DNA from: Mycobacterium sp. BK086
Lineage (GTDB): Bacteria; Actinomycetota; Actinomycetes; Mycobacteriales; Mycobacteriaceae
Direction of reading: 5' to 3'
Assembly: GCA_004362315.1 (NCBI GenBank)
Contig: SNWL01000004.1
Coordinates: 186,001 to 250,000 of the forward strand
Length of the DNA: 64,000 bases
Made by a program: the position numbers and the translations under genes. Positions 18,702 through 28,591 of the stretch are shown here, in pieces. The notes beneath the pieces were generated by a model. That model did not search any database. It was given only the letters and a program-made list of their open reading frames with translations, and was not told where the DNA came from. Each line of letters starts with the position of its first letter. Positions within the stretch are counted from its first letter, which is position 1.

Positions 18702-19127
18702 ATGACACGGATGTGGGCGGCTGCGGCGATCGCGACAGGTCTGACGGTGCTGGCACCCGGGTCGGCGGCGGCCACGCCGGCCTCCGGCGTCGAGGGCATC
18801 GTCATGTCGCAGGCGACCCTCAACGGTAAGGACTACATCTCGCGGGAGATCACGATCGCCCCGGGCGGGACCACGGGCTGGCACTACCACCCCGGGCAGG
18901 TCTTCGGCGTGATCAAGCAGGGCACCTTGACCCACTACGAGAGTGACTGCTCGGTCGACGGCGTCTACAACCCGGGCGACGCCATCACCGAACGCAGTGG
19001 GAGCGGCTACGTCCATGAGGGCCGCAACGAGGGAGCCACCCCGTTGGTGATGTGGGTGCTCTACATCGACCCTGCCGGCAGCCCGCTGGCAGTTGACATG
19101 CCCAATCCGGGTTGCCCGTTCGAATAA
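18702..19127 (+). CDS. Secreted cupin-domain protein
   Basis: 141 residues: a Sec signal peptide (MWAAAAIATGLTVLAPGSAAA) followed by one cupin barrel. Cupin motif 1 reads GWHYHPGQVFGVIKQG and motif 2 includes NPGDAI and HEG. The paired histidines could bind a metal. Substrate unknown. It starts 30 bp from the divergent DUF2461 gene, with a small GACAC-A-GTGTC inverted repeat between them. It may share a transcript with the following SDR gene. Confidence 0.8.
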   Translation: MTRMWAAAAIATGLTVLAPGSAAATPASGVEGIVMSQATLNGKDYISREITIAPGGTTGWHYHPGQVFGVIKQGTLTHYESDCSVDGVYNPGDAITERSGSGYVHEGRNEGATPLVMWVLYIDPAGSPLAVDMPNPGCPFE

Positions 19128-19145
19128 AGGGGCAATCCCTGCCGT

Positions 19146-20156
19146 ATGCAGCCAACTCGATGCCTGGTCACCGGCGCCACCGGATACATCGGCGGCCGTC
19201 TGGTACCGCGACTGCTGGACGACGGTTTCGCCGTGCGCGCGCTGGCGCGCACACCCGACAAGGTCTCGGACGTGCCGTGGCGGGACAGGATCGAAGTCGC
19301 CCGCGGCGATCTGTCCGACGCCTCCTCACTTGCTGAGGCCTTCGCCGGCGTCGACGTCGTCTACTACCTCGTGCACTCAATGGGCTCGTCGGACAACTTC
19401 TCCGACGAGGAACGGCGCGCCGCACAGAACGTCGTCGACGCGGCTCGCCGAACCGGGGTCCGCCGCATTGTGTACCTCAGCGGTCTGCATCCCGAAGGTG
19501 CCGATCTATCAACACATCTCGCATCGCGCACTGCGGTCGGCGAGATCCTGATCGGCTCGGGTATCGAGACGATCGTGCTGCAGGCCGGCGTGGTGGTGGG
19601 CGCGGGCTCGGCGTCCTTCGAGATGGTCCGTCACCTCACCAATCGGCTGCCGGTGATGACGACACCGAAGTGGGTGCACAACACGATCCAGCCGATCGCG
19701 ATCGATGACGTCCTGCACTACCTCGCTGCGGCCGCCACCGCCGCGGTGCCGACGTCACGCGCCTGGGATGTCGGCGGACCCGACGTCCTGGAGTACGGCG
19801 ACATGATGCAGATCTATGCCGAGGTGGCCGGTCTGGCGCGACGGCGCATCCTCGTGCTGCCGGTGCTGACCCCACGGCTCGCGTCGCTGTGGGTGGGTCT
19901 GGTCACGCCCATTCCGTCCGGGTTGGCCCGGCCGCTGGTCGAGTCCCTGCACTGTGATGCCGTGATGGACAACCACGATGTCGACACCATCATCGAGCGG
20001 CCCGCCGCGGGGCTGACCCCGTACCGAGACGCGGTGAAGGCGGCGTTGACTCGCGTTGAGTACCAGCCCGACTGGGAAGCCGGGACCGCCGCCCAATGGC
20101 CGAGCGATCCGGATTGGGCCGGGCCGCGGCACCGGCGGCCGGCTAAGGCCGGCTGA
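19146..20156 (+). CDS. NAD(P)-binding SDR (NmrA/epimerase-like)
   Basis: 336 residues, atypical short-chain dehydrogenase. The nucleotide-binding Gly motif is VTGATGYIGGRLV at the N-terminus. YYLVHSMG and RIVYLSGLHPEG are the other core strands, and the family's catalytic YxxxK is not evident, as in NmrA-like proteins. The C-terminal half is specific to this subgroup. It is 18 bp after the cupin gene, and its 3' end overlaps that of purF by 14 bp on the opposite strand. Confidence 0.78.
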   Translation: MQPTRCLVTGATGYIGGRLVPRLLDDGFAVRALARTPDKVSDVPWRDRIEVARGDLSDASSLAEAFAGVDVVYYLVHSMGSSDNFSDEERRAAQNVVDAARRTGVRRIVYLSGLHPEGADLSTHLASRTAVGEILIGSGIETIVLQAGVVVGAGSASFEMVRHLTNRLPVMTTPKWVHNTIQPIAIDDVLHYLAAAATAAVPTSRAWDVGGPDVLEYGDMMQIYAEVAGLARRRILVLPVLTPRLASLWVGLVTPIPSGLARPLVESLHCDAVMDNHDVDTIIERPAAGLTPYRDAVKAALTRVEYQPDWEAGTAAQWPSDPDWAGPRHRRPAKAG

Positions 20157-21672
20157 GCGCCGAGACGTTGGCGTTGTCGGACTGCACCGGCTGAATCGGA
20201 AGGCCGGTGCGTGCGGCGGTGGCCAGCATGTGCTCGACGACGTTCTTGCCGAGTGCGGTCTCGCCCGGCAGCTCGATCGGATAGTTGCCGTCGAAGCAGG
20301 CGCAGCACAGCCGCGTCGGCGGCTGTTCGGTGGCCGCGATCATGCCTTGCTGGGAGATGTAGCCCAAGGTGTCGGCGCCGATCGCGTGCCGCACGGCTTC
20401 CAGCATCTCGCCCTGGTCTTCCACGGCGTTGGCGATGAGCTCGGCGGGAGTGGCGAAGTCGATGCCGTAGAAGCACGGCCATTTCACCGGCGGTGAGGCG
20501 ATGCGTACGTGTACCTCGAGGGCACCGGCTTCGCGCAGCATCCGGATCAGGGCCCGCTGGGTGTTGCCGCGCACGATCGAGTCGTCGACCACGATCAGCC
20601 GCTTGCCGCGGATCACCTCTTTGAGCGGATTGAGCTTGAGGCGAATACCCAGCTGCCGGATCGTCTGCGACGGCTGGATGAATGTGCGCCCGACATAGGC
20701 GTTCTTCATCAGCCCCTGGCCGAACGGGATGCCGGATTCCTGGGCATAGCCGACTGCGGCCGGTGTTCCGGATTCCGGAACACCGATGACCAGGTCTGCC
20801 TCGACCGGCTTTTCCCGGGCCAGTCGGCGGCCGATGTCGACGCGGGTCGCGTGCACCGAGCGGCCGACCAGCGTGCTGTCCGGTCGGGCCAGGTAGACGT
20901 ACTCGAAGATGCAGCCCTTGGGGGTCGGGTTGGCGAACCGGGTGGAGCGAACCCCGTCGGCGTCGATGGCCAGCAGCTCACCGGGTTCGATGTCCCGGAC
21001 GAAGGACGCGCCGACGATGTCGAGCGCGGCGGTCTCGGAGGCCACCACCCAGCCGCGATCCAGCCGGCCCAACGACAGTGGCCGCACCCCGTACGGGTCG
21101 CGGGCGGCGTAGAGCGTGGTCTCGTCCATGAACGTCAGGCAGAACGCGCCGCGCACCGTCGGCAGCAGCTCGAGCGCGGCCTGCTCCAGGCTGGAGTCCG
21201 CCGCGCCGTGCGCCAGCAGGGCCCCGAGGATGTCGGAGTCGGTGGTCGCCGCGCCCGGCATGTGCGGGTTGATCAATCCGGCCTCGCGCGCGCGGGTCGT
21301 CAGTTCGGCGGTGTTGACCAGATTTCCGTTGTGGCCCAACGCGACTCCGGTGCCCGCCGCGGTGTTGCGGAAAACCGGCTGGGCGTTCTCCCAGGTGGTG
21401 GAGCCGGTGGTCGAGTAGCGGCAGTGCCCGATGGCGACGTGGCCTTCCATCGCGGCCAGCGTCTGCTCGTCGAATACCTGGCTGACCAGACCGAGATCCT
21501 TGAAGACCAGCACCTGCGACCCGTCGGCGACGGCGATACCGGCTGCCTCCTGGCCTCTGTGTTGCAAGGCATAGAGGCCGTAATAAGTGAGTTTGGCTAC
21601 ATCTTCACCCGGAGCCCAGACTCCGAAGACGCCGCATTCCTCAGCAGGTGGGTTTTCCAGTTCTTCGGTCAC
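20143..21672 (-). CDS. purF: Amidophosphoribosyltransferase PurF
   Basis: 509 residues. An N-terminal Ntn glutaminase domain starts at Cys13 (EECGVFGVW) after a propeptide, and the C-terminal phosphoribosyltransferase domain carries the PRPP loop VVDDSIVRGNT. Four cysteines near the end (CCACFDGNYP and upstream) resemble the iron-sulfur-binding set of the B. subtilis type. It catalyses the first committed step of purine synthesis. An upstream gene on the same strand encodes an SCP-like protein. Confidence 0.96.
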   Translation of the reverse strand: MTEELENPPAEECGVFGVWAPGEDVAKLTYYGLYALQHRGQEAAGIAVADGSQVLVFKDLGLVSQVFDEQTLAAMEGHVAIGHCRYSTTGSTTWENAQPVFRNTAAGTGVALGHNGNLVNTAELTTRAREAGLINPHMPGAATTDSDILGALLAHGAADSSLEQAALELLPTVRGAFCLTFMDETTLYAARDPYGVRPLSLGRLDRGWVVASETAALDIVGASFVRDIEPGELLAIDADGVRSTRFANPTPKGCIFEYVYLARPDSTLVGRSVHATRVDIGRRLAREKPVEADLVIGVPESGTPAAVGYAQESGIPFGQGLMKNAYVGRTFIQPSQTIRQLGIRLKLNPLKEVIRGKRLIVVDDSIVRGNTQRALIRMLREAGALEVHVRIASPPVKWPCFYGIDFATPAELIANAVEDQGEMLEAVRHAIGADTLGYISQQGMIAATEQPPTRLCCACFDGNYPIELPGETALGKNVVEHMLATAARTGLPIQPVQSDNANVSALSRP

Positions 21673-21766
21673 GATATGGGCTGCTCCCTGGCGCAGGTCG
21701 GTGACTGTAAGTCAGTTTACGGGCATCGGCAGGAAACGCGGAATTGAACGCCGAGTGTCGGCCCGT

Positions 21767-22159
21767 TTACTCGCCGAGCGAAACCAACGGAAGCCATGCC
21801 CCGACCTCGCCGGCCCGCGCTCCGGACAGCCGAAGCGCACCCTGATCGGCGGCCTCGTCAACGCCGAGCAGGCCTGTCACCAGGCGAAGCCAGGTCCGCG
21901 GATCGGTTTCGACCACGTTGGGCGGGGTGCCCCGGGTGTGCCGGGGCCCGGAGATGCATTGCACCGCAACAAAAGGTGGGACGCGGACCTCGACGCTGGC
22001 GCCTGGTGCCACTGTGGCCAGAGTGCGGGCTGTGAGCCGCACCGCGGCCGCGAGCTCCGCCCGCTCGGGCGTGGGTGCGCTCTCGTCGCGTAGCCAGGGC
22101 GCGACAGCGTGCACCGCGGCGACGGTCGCTTCGGGGTCGGCGTTGCCGCGGGCTGGCAT
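21767..22159 (-). CDS. Sterol-carrier-family protein (Rv0807-like)
   Basis: 130 residues with the profile of the actinobacterial sterol carrier family found next to purF: CISGPRHTRGTPPNVVETDPRTWLRLVTGL, then a short C-terminal segment. The family is related to SCP-x/MDMPI folds; ligand unknown. Start: ATG of MPARGNADPEA. It is followed by purF after about 95 bp and is divergent from the PPOX gene. Confidence 0.78.
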   Translation of the reverse strand: MPARGNADPEATVAAVHAVAPWLRDESAPTPERAELAAAVRLTARTLATVAPGASVEVRVPPFVAVQCISGPRHTRGTPPNVVETDPRTWLRLVTGLLGVDEAADQGALRLSGARAGEVGAWLPLVSLGE

Positions 22160-22182
22160 GGGGTCGAGTATTTCAACCTGCC

Positions 22183-22213
22183 TTGACGTCAACCAAACTT
22201 GAGGTCCTACGTT
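22183..22213 (+). promoter_or_regulatory. Promoter of the PPOX gene, leaderless type
   Basis: A -35 TTGACG and a -10 TACGTT are separated by 19 bp; the ATG begins 6 nt after the -10 box. This is one of the clearest leaderless promoters in the window. Confidence 0.6.
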
Positions 22214-22219
22214 GGGTTG

Positions 22220-22630
22220 ATGTCCTTCAAACCGCACGAAATCGCTTACCTGAACTCGGCGGATCTCGGCAGGCTGGCCACCGTCCAGCCGGACGGCACC
22301 CTGCAGAACAGCCCCGTGGGCTTCACCTTCAACGAGACGCTCGGCACCATCGACGTCGTCGGCTACAACATGGCGGCCAGCCGCAAGTTCCGCAATCTCG
22401 CCACCAACAACACCGTCGCGTTCGTCGTCGACGACATCGCCTCGCGGGACCCGTGGCGGGTGCGCTGCCTGGAGATCCGCGGCACCGGCGAGCAGGCCGA
22501 GGCGCCGAACGGCGCGGGCCTGATCCGGATCACCCCCAAGCGGATCATCAGCTTCGGCATCGACGACACCGACACCGAACCGCACGACCTGGTGCCGGAC
22601 AGCCGCGACGTACCGACGACGGCGGACTAA
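22220..22630 (+). CDS. PPOX-class F420-dependent oxidoreductase-like protein
   Basis: 136 residues, split-barrel flavin/deazaflavin-binding fold (TIGR F420-dependent PPOX class): EIAYLNSADLGRLATVQPDG and NMAASRKFRNLATN, then FVVDDIA and CLEIRGTGEQ. Such proteins reduce substrates with F420H2 or bind FMN; the substrate is unknown. The start is the ATG 6 nt after a TACGTT box. Convergent with the CPBP gene, with a 4-bp overlap of the ends. Confidence 0.85.
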   Translation: MSFKPHEIAYLNSADLGRLATVQPDGTLQNSPVGFTFNETLGTIDVVGYNMAASRKFRNLATNNTVAFVVDDIASRDPWRVRCLEIRGTGEQAEAPNGAGLIRITPKRIISFGIDDTDTEPHDLVPDSRDVPTTAD

Positions 22631-23178
22631 CGCCGGGCTTGCACCACCAACGCGGCCACCGCCGCGGACTCGTTGAACGCGGCATGCGCGAGCACGGAGG
22701 CCACCACGCTCCCCGAATGCTTGGCAAGCCAACCGAACACCCACCCGGCCACGCCCGTCACCACCACTGTGCCGAGCACCGGATCGCCGACCCGCCTGGC
22801 GTCGGGGATATGCCAGAGGCCGAAGGCGGCGGCCTGCACCACCGGGCCGACAGTGGGTCCCAGGGCGCGCACAGCGACGGTCTGAAGCACGCCCCGGAAC
22901 AGCATCTCCTCCGTCCAGGCCGTGGCGACCGGAATCTCCAGCGCCATCCACCGGACGGGATCGGCCGGAATTCGGCGGTCGTTCATCCCGGTACGCACCC
23001 GGGGCACCGCTGTCAACGCCGCGACGACGGCCACCACCAGCCCCGCGGTCACGGCGCCGGTCCGCAGCCCCGACCACAATCGGGGCGGCCGTATGCCCAA
23101 CGGCGCGCGCACCGCGACAGCCAATGCGGTGCTGACCACTGCCCGCACAGCCGGCGTGCCGGAATCCTTGGTAATCAT
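22627..23178 (-). CDS. CPBP-family intramembrane glutamic protease
   Basis: 183 residues, multi-pass membrane protein. The CPBP (Rce1-like, Abi) catalytic motifs are present: EEMLFRG (EExxxR), the FGLWH histidine and HAAFN at the end. Members cleave membrane substrates or process peptides, and some give immunity to bacteriocins. The ATG overlaps the stop of the upstream hydrolase gene by 4 bp, so it belongs to the purL-hydrolase-CPBP unit. Confidence 0.85.
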   Translation of the reverse strand: MITKDSGTPAVRAVVSTALAVAVRAPLGIRPPRLWSGLRTGAVTAGLVVAVVAALTAVPRVRTGMNDRRIPADPVRWMALEIPVATAWTEEMLFRGVLQTVAVRALGPTVGPVVQAAAFGLWHIPDARRVGDPVLGTVVVTGVAGWVFGWLAKHSGSVVASVLAHAAFNESAAVAALVVQARR

Positions 23179-24962
23179 TGGAATTCGGGACCGCCGGCGG
23201 CGATCAGCTTCTCGAGCGCGCGGCGGATCCGTTCGGTGTCCGCGGGCGTCCAGCCGTCGGGGGCGGCGACCGCGGCCCACCCGTCGAGCTGGCTGACGCC
23301 GTAGTCGTGGCCGTGCCCCCTTGGTAGCGCCTGCGAATTGGTGACGTTGCCCGCCATGTCGGCGCTGACTTGCCAGAACGTGATGATCGGATACCAGCGC
23401 ATGGCCGGGGTGCGGTCGAAGCCCGGCGGCTCCTTCAGCCAGTCCGGCCGGTCGAAGCGCAAATCGGGTGACCACCACACCACAGGGTCCGACGGGTGTT
23501 GCAGATACAGCACCCTGGTGCCCTTCCACGGCGGGGACGCGGCCACACCGGCGATCTCGGCCGGGCTGGCCGCCTGGGCGAACCGAACGGTGCGCCCGCC
23601 GTCGTAGACCGGCTGAACTTCCGGGCTGCCCGGATCGCGCCGAACAGTCAGGGCCCGGTGCAGGGTGCTGGCATTGGGCGGTCCCACCCAGAGCACCGAG
23701 GAGAATCCCTTGTCGACGACATCGGGCAGGTAGCCGAACGCGCCCTGGCCGGCCATCGAGCCCAGGCTCTCGCCATAGAGCACCAGCTTGGGCCGACTCG
23801 CCTCGGGCCACTGCAACCACCGCTGGTGGATGGCATCGATCATCGCCTTGCCCGCCTCGACCGACTTCTCCTGGTCGGCGAGGAAAGAAATCCAGCTCGG
23901 CAGATACGAGTACTGCATGGCCACCAGTGCGGTGTCGCCGTTGTACATCGACTCGATCGCGCGCGCCGCGACTGGGTCGACCCAACCGGTACCGGTGGTG
24001 GGGATGATGACCAGCACCTTGCGCTCAAATGCCTTGGTGCGCTGCAGTTCCGAGAGCAAAACCGCAACTCGCCCCTCAGTGGTGTCGGCCGTTTCCAGGC
24101 CGGCATAGATGCGGATCGGTTCCTTGGCAGGCCGCCTGTTGAGCTCGGTCAGCTCGGGGGCGTGCGGGCCGGTGGCCACGAAGTTGCGGCCTTGAAACCC
24201 CAACGTATCCCACGGCACGTATGATGCTGCACTACCTGATCTTTCGGGCTGAAAAGGTTGCTCGATGCCGGGCCGGGTGGTGTCGTTGACGGGCCGGAAC
24301 ATCGCGTTGGCGCCATAAATGAAGCCGCGGTAGAGCACGCCGTTCACCAGAGTGATGATCAGCACCACCACGATTGCGGTGCCGATGAACATCGCCACCT
24401 CGTCGTTGATGTTGAAGCGTCGGATCATCATGCGGGCCAGGAACTTGATGGCGTCCTTGATGACCCGCGCCAGGCTGATCAACAGCCCGCCGACGACGAG
24501 CGCGACGGCCAGGGTGCGCAGGTACACCAGGGTGGATAGCCCTTCGATACCCATGACCGCCGCGATCTGGCGCTGCCAGGCGGCGGCAGGCACCAGCATC
24601 AGCACGCTGGCGCCGATCGACAGCACGACGGTCGCGGCCTGCATCCACCTCAGAACCTTCAGGCTAGGTGGCCACCAGGCTCGGTGATCCAGAAAGAGCC
24701 GGCGGACCAGCCAGCCGACCAAAACCCCGAAGCCATAGCCGATTACGGCATTGATGCCACCGATCACCCCGGCCAGCACCCAGTCGCGTGGCATCAGCGA
24801 CGGCGTCAGCGACAGGCAGAAGAACACCGCGCCGAACGCGACGCCGACGAAGTCCAGCCGGACCAGGCTCCACGCCCACTCGATGAACGATTCGCGGTGA
24901 CGCCGTCGCTCTGGCGGGGCCTGCGCCTCACCGGTGACGTCGTCGTCGACCGCGCTGGTCAT
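23175..24962 (-). CDS. Membrane-bound alpha/beta-hydrolase family protein
   Basis: 595 residues. The N-terminal third has about five membrane helices; the C-terminal part is an alpha/beta hydrolase with the nucleophile elbow [12 protein letters not shown] (about residue 400). The family (N- and C-terminal Abhydrolase_9 type) is common in mycobacteria and presumed to be an esterase or lipase at the membrane; substrate unknown. It is coupled by 4-bp overlaps to purL upstream and to the CPBP protease downstream. Confidence 0.82.
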   Translation of the reverse strand: MTSAVDDDVTGEAQAPPERRRHRESFIEWAWSLVRLDFVGVAFGAVFFCLSLTPSLMPRDWVLAGVIGGINAVIGYGFGVLVGWLVRRLFLDHRAWWPPSLKVLRWMQAATVVLSIGASVLMLVPAAAWQRQIAAVMGIEGLSTLVYLRTLAVALVVGGLLISLARVIKDAIKFLARMMIRRFNINDEVAMFIGTAIVVVLIITLVNGVLYRGFIYGANAMFRPVNDTTRPGIEQPFQPERSGSAASYVPWDTLGFQGRNFVATGPHAPELTELNRRPAKEPIRIYAGLETADTTEGRVAVLLSELQRTKAFERKVLVIIPTTGTGWVDPVAARAIESMYNGDTALVAMQYSYLPSWISFLADQEKSVEAGKAMIDAIHQRWLQWPEASRPKLVLYGESLGSMAGQGAFGYLPDVVDKGFSSVLWVGPPNASTLHRALTVRRDPGSPEVQPVYDGGRTVRFAQAASPAEIAGVAASPPWKGTRVLYLQHPSDPVVWWSPDLRFDRPDWLKEPPGFDRTPAMRWYPIITFWQVSADMAGNVTNSQALPRGHGHDYGVSQLDGWAAVAAPDGWTPADTERIRRALEKLIAAGGPEFQ

Positions 24963-27256
24963 CCGAAAAGCCCGGGCAGCACTTTCTCCGAGGTGGTGCG
25001 CAGCTCGTCGAGCGTCACCGTGAACAATCCTTGGACCTCAACGGAATCCGACCCCGGGTCGGACACCCCGATGCGCGTCGCGGGCAGTCCGCGGGCTTCA
25101 CACATCGCCACGAACCTGCTCTCCTCGGTGCGCGGCACCGCCACCAGGGCGCGGCCTGCCGATTCGGAGAACAGCGCCACGAACGGATCAGCACCTTCAG
25201 AAAGAACGATGCGGCAACCGGTTTCGCCGGCCAGGGCCGACTCGACGACAGCCTGGATGAGGCCGCCTTCGCTCAGATCGTGTGCGGCCGAGACCAGTCC
25301 GTCGCGCGACGACGCCGCCAGCACCTCAGAGAGCAACTTCTCGCGGGCGAGGTCCACCGCCGGCGGCAGGCCGCCGAGGTGGTCGGCGGTGACCTGCGCC
25401 CAGATCGAGCCGTCGAACTCGTCGCGGGTGTCGCCGAGCACGAACAGCGTCTCCCCCGGCTCGTTGCCGAGTCCGGTCGGCAGTCGCCTGCTCACATCGT
25501 CGATGACACCGAGCACGCCGACCACGGGCGTCGGCAGGATGGCCGTCGCGCCGGTCTGGTTGTAGAAGCTCACGTTGCCGCCGGTGACCGGAATACCAAG
25601 GGCCGCACAGCCATCGGCCAGTCCACGGACGGCCTGGGAGAACTGCCACATCACGCCGGGATCCTCGGGAGAGCCGAAGTTCAGGCAGTTGGTCACCGCG
25701 ATCGGCGTCGCGCCGGTGACCGCGACATTGCGGTAGGCCTCGGCCAGTGCCAGCTGCGCACCGGTGTACGGGTCGAGCTGGGTGTAGCGGCCCGAGGCGT
25801 CGGTGGAGATCGCGATGCCACGCCCGGTGGCTTCGTCGATGCGCAGCACGCCGCCGTCGGCATGCTCTGCCAGCACGGTGTTGCCCCGCACGTAGCGGTC
25901 GTACTGCTCGGTGATGAAGGACCGGCTGCACAGGTGCGGACTGCCCACCAGCGCAAGCAAAGTCGCGCGCAGCTCGTCACCGGTCGCCGGCCGGGGCAGG
26001 GACGCCGAGGTGTCGGCGTTCAGCGCGTCCTGCGAGTCCGGGCGGGCCAGCGGACGCTGGTAGACGGGACCTTCGTGGGCGACCGTGCGCGGCGGCACGT
26101 CGACGACGGTCTCGCCGTGCCAGGTGATCTGAAGCCGGTCGCCGTCAGTGACCTCGCCGATCACCGTCGCCAGCACATCCCACTTGCGGCACACCGCCAT
26201 GAAGGCGTCGACGTTGTCCGGGGAGACCACCGCGCACATGCGTTCCTGTGATTCACTCGACAGGATCTCGGCCGGGGTCATATTGGCCGCCCGCTGTGGC
26301 ACCTTGTCCAGTTCGATGGCCATGCCGCCGTCGCCAGCCGATGCCAATTCCGAAGTGGCACAGGACAACCCGGCACCACCGAGGTCTTGGATACCGATCA
26401 CCAGCCCGGCGGCGTACAACTCGAGACAGCACTCGATGAGCACCTTCTCCATGAACGGGTCGCCGACCTGAACGCTGGGCAGCTTCTTGCGGCCCGGCCC
26501 CGATCCCTCGTCGCCGCCGAAGGTGTCCGACGCCAGCACCGAGACGCCGCCGATCCCGTCCAGGCCGGTGCGCGCGCCGAACAGGATGATCTTGTTGCCG
26601 GTGCCGGAGGCGAACGCCAGGTGCAGATCCTCCTTGCGCAACACCCCCACACACAGCGCGTTGACCAGAGGATTGCCGGCATACGACGGGTCGAAGATGG
26701 TCTCGCCCCCGATGTTGGGCAGGCCCAGGGAGTTGCCGTAGCCGCCGATACCGCGGACCACGCCGTCGAGCACCCGGCGGGTGTCGGGGGCGTCGGCCGC
26801 ACCGAAGCGCAACTGGTCCATGACGGCCACCGGCCGCGCGCCCATCGCCATGATGTCGCGCACGATGCCGCCCACACCGGTGGCCGCGCCCTGGTACGGC
26901 TCGACGTAGGACGGGTGGTTGTGCGATTCCACCTTGAACGTCACCGCCCAGCCGTCGCCGATGTCGACGACGCCGGCGTTCTCGCCGATACCGGCCAGCA
27001 TCGCCTTGCGCATCTCGTCGGTGGTGGTCTCACCGAAGTAGCGCAGATGCACCTTGGAGGACTTGTAGGAGCAGTGCTCGCTCCACATCACCGAGTACAT
27101 CGCCAGCTCGGCGTCGGTGGGTCTGCGGCCGAGAATGTCCCGGATCCGCTGATACTCGTCGTCTTTGAGGCCGAGTTCGCGATACGGCTGCGGGTGCTCG
27201 GGGGTGGTCGTCGCGTGGTCGACGGTGTCGACAGCTCCAGTGAGCCCAGATGTCAC
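24959..27256 (-). CDS. purL: Phosphoribosylformylglycinamidine synthase subunit PurL
   Basis: 765 residues, small-type PurL that works with PurQ and PurS. Seen: [13 protein letters not shown], the ATP-binding [19 protein letters not shown], and two AIRS-like halves ([12 protein letters not shown] and [10 protein letters not shown]). It converts FGAR to FGAM using ammonia from PurQ. Likely start is near here; a GTG eight codons in (VDTVDHATT) aligns with the remembered M. tuberculosis start and is an alternative. Confidence 0.96.
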   Translation of the reverse strand: MTSGLTGAVDTVDHATTTPEHPQPYRELGLKDDEYQRIRDILGRRPTDAELAMYSVMWSEHCSYKSSKVHLRYFGETTTDEMRKAMLAGIGENAGVVDIGDGWAVTFKVESHNHPSYVEPYQGAATGVGGIVRDIMAMGARPVAVMDQLRFGAADAPDTRRVLDGVVRGIGGYGNSLGLPNIGGETIFDPSYAGNPLVNALCVGVLRKEDLHLAFASGTGNKIILFGARTGLDGIGGVSVLASDTFGGDEGSGPGRKKLPSVQVGDPFMEKVLIECCLELYAAGLVIGIQDLGGAGLSCATSELASAGDGGMAIELDKVPQRAANMTPAEILSSESQERMCAVVSPDNVDAFMAVCRKWDVLATVIGEVTDGDRLQITWHGETVVDVPPRTVAHEGPVYQRPLARPDSQDALNADTSASLPRPATGDELRATLLALVGSPHLCSRSFITEQYDRYVRGNTVLAEHADGGVLRIDEATGRGIAISTDASGRYTQLDPYTGAQLALAEAYRNVAVTGATPIAVTNCLNFGSPEDPGVMWQFSQAVRGLADGCAALGIPVTGGNVSFYNQTGATAILPTPVVGVLGVIDDVSRRLPTGLGNEPGETLFVLGDTRDEFDGSIWAQVTADHLGGLPPAVDLAREKLLSEVLAASSRDGLVSAAHDLSEGGLIQAVVESALAGETGCRIVLSEGADPFVALFSESAGRALVAVPRTEESRFVAMCEARGLPATRIGVSDPGSDSVEVQGLFTVTLDELRTTSEKVLPGLFG

Positions 27257-27265
27257 GAGGACAGT

Positions 27266-28531
27266 CTAGTGGCGCAGCTCCGCGGTGCCGCGCCGTCGCA
27301 CGCGTGAGCGTGCGAAGACGTGCGCGACGGCCGAGGCGCTCAGGCCGTGGACCAGCACGCTGGTCAGCACCACCAGCACCATGATCAACAGCACCTGCTT
27401 CTCGATGCCGCCCTCGAGCACGTTGAACGCCAGCAGACCGAACACGATCGAGGTCGTCCCCCGCGGGCCCAGCCAGCCGAGCAGGAGTCGCTCCCGCCAG
27501 TCCATGTCCGATCCGAGCAGCGCGAACATCACCGGAATGAGCCGGACGACGGTCACCGCGACGACCGTGTAACCGACGATGCCCCATGTGACACCGCCCG
27601 ACATCAGGGCGATGACGCCGATTCCGGCGACGGTGAACCACATGAACGCGGTGAGCAGCACGGCCACGTCGTCGATGAGCTCGAGTTCCCGATGCTTGTC
27701 TGCAACCGATTCCCCGGGTCGCTGCGCTCCTGCCCGCCGGACCTGCCGCACATAGTTCAGTGCCATGCCGCACAGGAACGCCGCCACGAAGCCGTTGCCG
27801 CCGAGCCCGACGCTCAGCGAGTAGGACAGCAGCGGTGCGGCCACGTAGATGATCCGCTTGGACTGGTCGGTCATCAGGTTGCGGCGTTCGGCCACATTGG
27901 CCAGCCAACCGAGCAGGACCCCGACCAGGGGGCCGACGATGAGCGCGATGCCGACCTCGGGGACCGCCTCGGCGAGCGCATGCATGGGCGGTTCTTGATC
28001 GTCGGGACCCGACGCCAGTGCCAGCGCGAAGACGAGCACCGGGGCGATGATGCCGTCTTTGTAGCCCGCCTCGACGTTGAGCAGCTCGCGCACCCGCTCG
28101 GGAATCCGCGCATCGCGCAGGATCCGGGATGCGGGCGCGAAGTCGGTGGGCACCACGATGCAGGCCAGGACGAGGAGCACCGGCCAGGTCATTCCCGGTA
28201 GCAGCAACCACCCCAGCGCGTAGGCGAGCCCGATGCTCAGCGGCAGCGCGATGCCCAGCAGTCGCAGCGCCGAGCGCGGGTCGCGGCCCAGCAGTCCGCC
28301 GCGCACATCGGTGGCGTCGACGAACACCAGCACGGCCAGGATCAGTTCCGCCAGATGTTGGGCGACCGTGGAATTCAGGGTGTCGGCCACCGCGTGATAG
28401 GTGCCGTATTCGATGCCGGCCCCGACCACGACCAGCAGGATCGGGGCGGTGATCCGGCCCCGCTGCATCGGCCGGGCCAACAGCGACCAGATCGTCAGCA
28501 CCACCGAGAGTGCGATCAGGGACTGCACCAC
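27266..28531 (-). CDS. CPA1-type sodium/proton antiporter
   Basis: 421 residues with about 12 membrane helices. Ion-binding motifs of the CPA superfamily are seen: VVPTDFAPAS and EAGYKDGIIAPV, with two acidic residues in unwound helices. It would exchange Na+ or K+ for H+ across the membrane. Two adjacent GTG codons can serve as the start. It ends 9 bp before purL on the same strand, so purL may be read from its transcript. Confidence 0.85.
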   Translation of the reverse strand: MVQSLIALSVVLTIWSLLARPMQRGRITAPILLVVVGAGIEYGTYHAVADTLNSTVAQHLAELILAVLVFVDATDVRGGLLGRDPRSALRLLGIALPLSIGLAYALGWLLLPGMTWPVLLVLACIVVPTDFAPASRILRDARIPERVRELLNVEAGYKDGIIAPVLVFALALASGPDDQEPPMHALAEAVPEVGIALIVGPLVGVLLGWLANVAERRNLMTDQSKRIIYVAAPLLSYSLSVGLGGNGFVAAFLCGMALNYVRQVRRAGAQRPGESVADKHRELELIDDVAVLLTAFMWFTVAGIGVIALMSGGVTWGIVGYTVVAVTVVRLIPVMFALLGSDMDWRERLLLGWLGPRGTTSIVFGLLAFNVLEGGIEKQVLLIMVLVVLTSVLVHGLSASAVAHVFARSRVRRRGTAELRH

Positions 28532-28591
28532 AGGTAGGCATCATTCCCCAGACACCCGCTCGGCGCGCGCCTGGGCAGCCGTGTCGGGTAG

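Noticed and set aside
20509..21747. 412-codon open frame opposite purF
   Set aside because: Antisense shadow of purF, no recognisable domain.
26387..27307. 306-codon open frame opposite purL
   Set aside because: Antisense shadow with no start context or motif.
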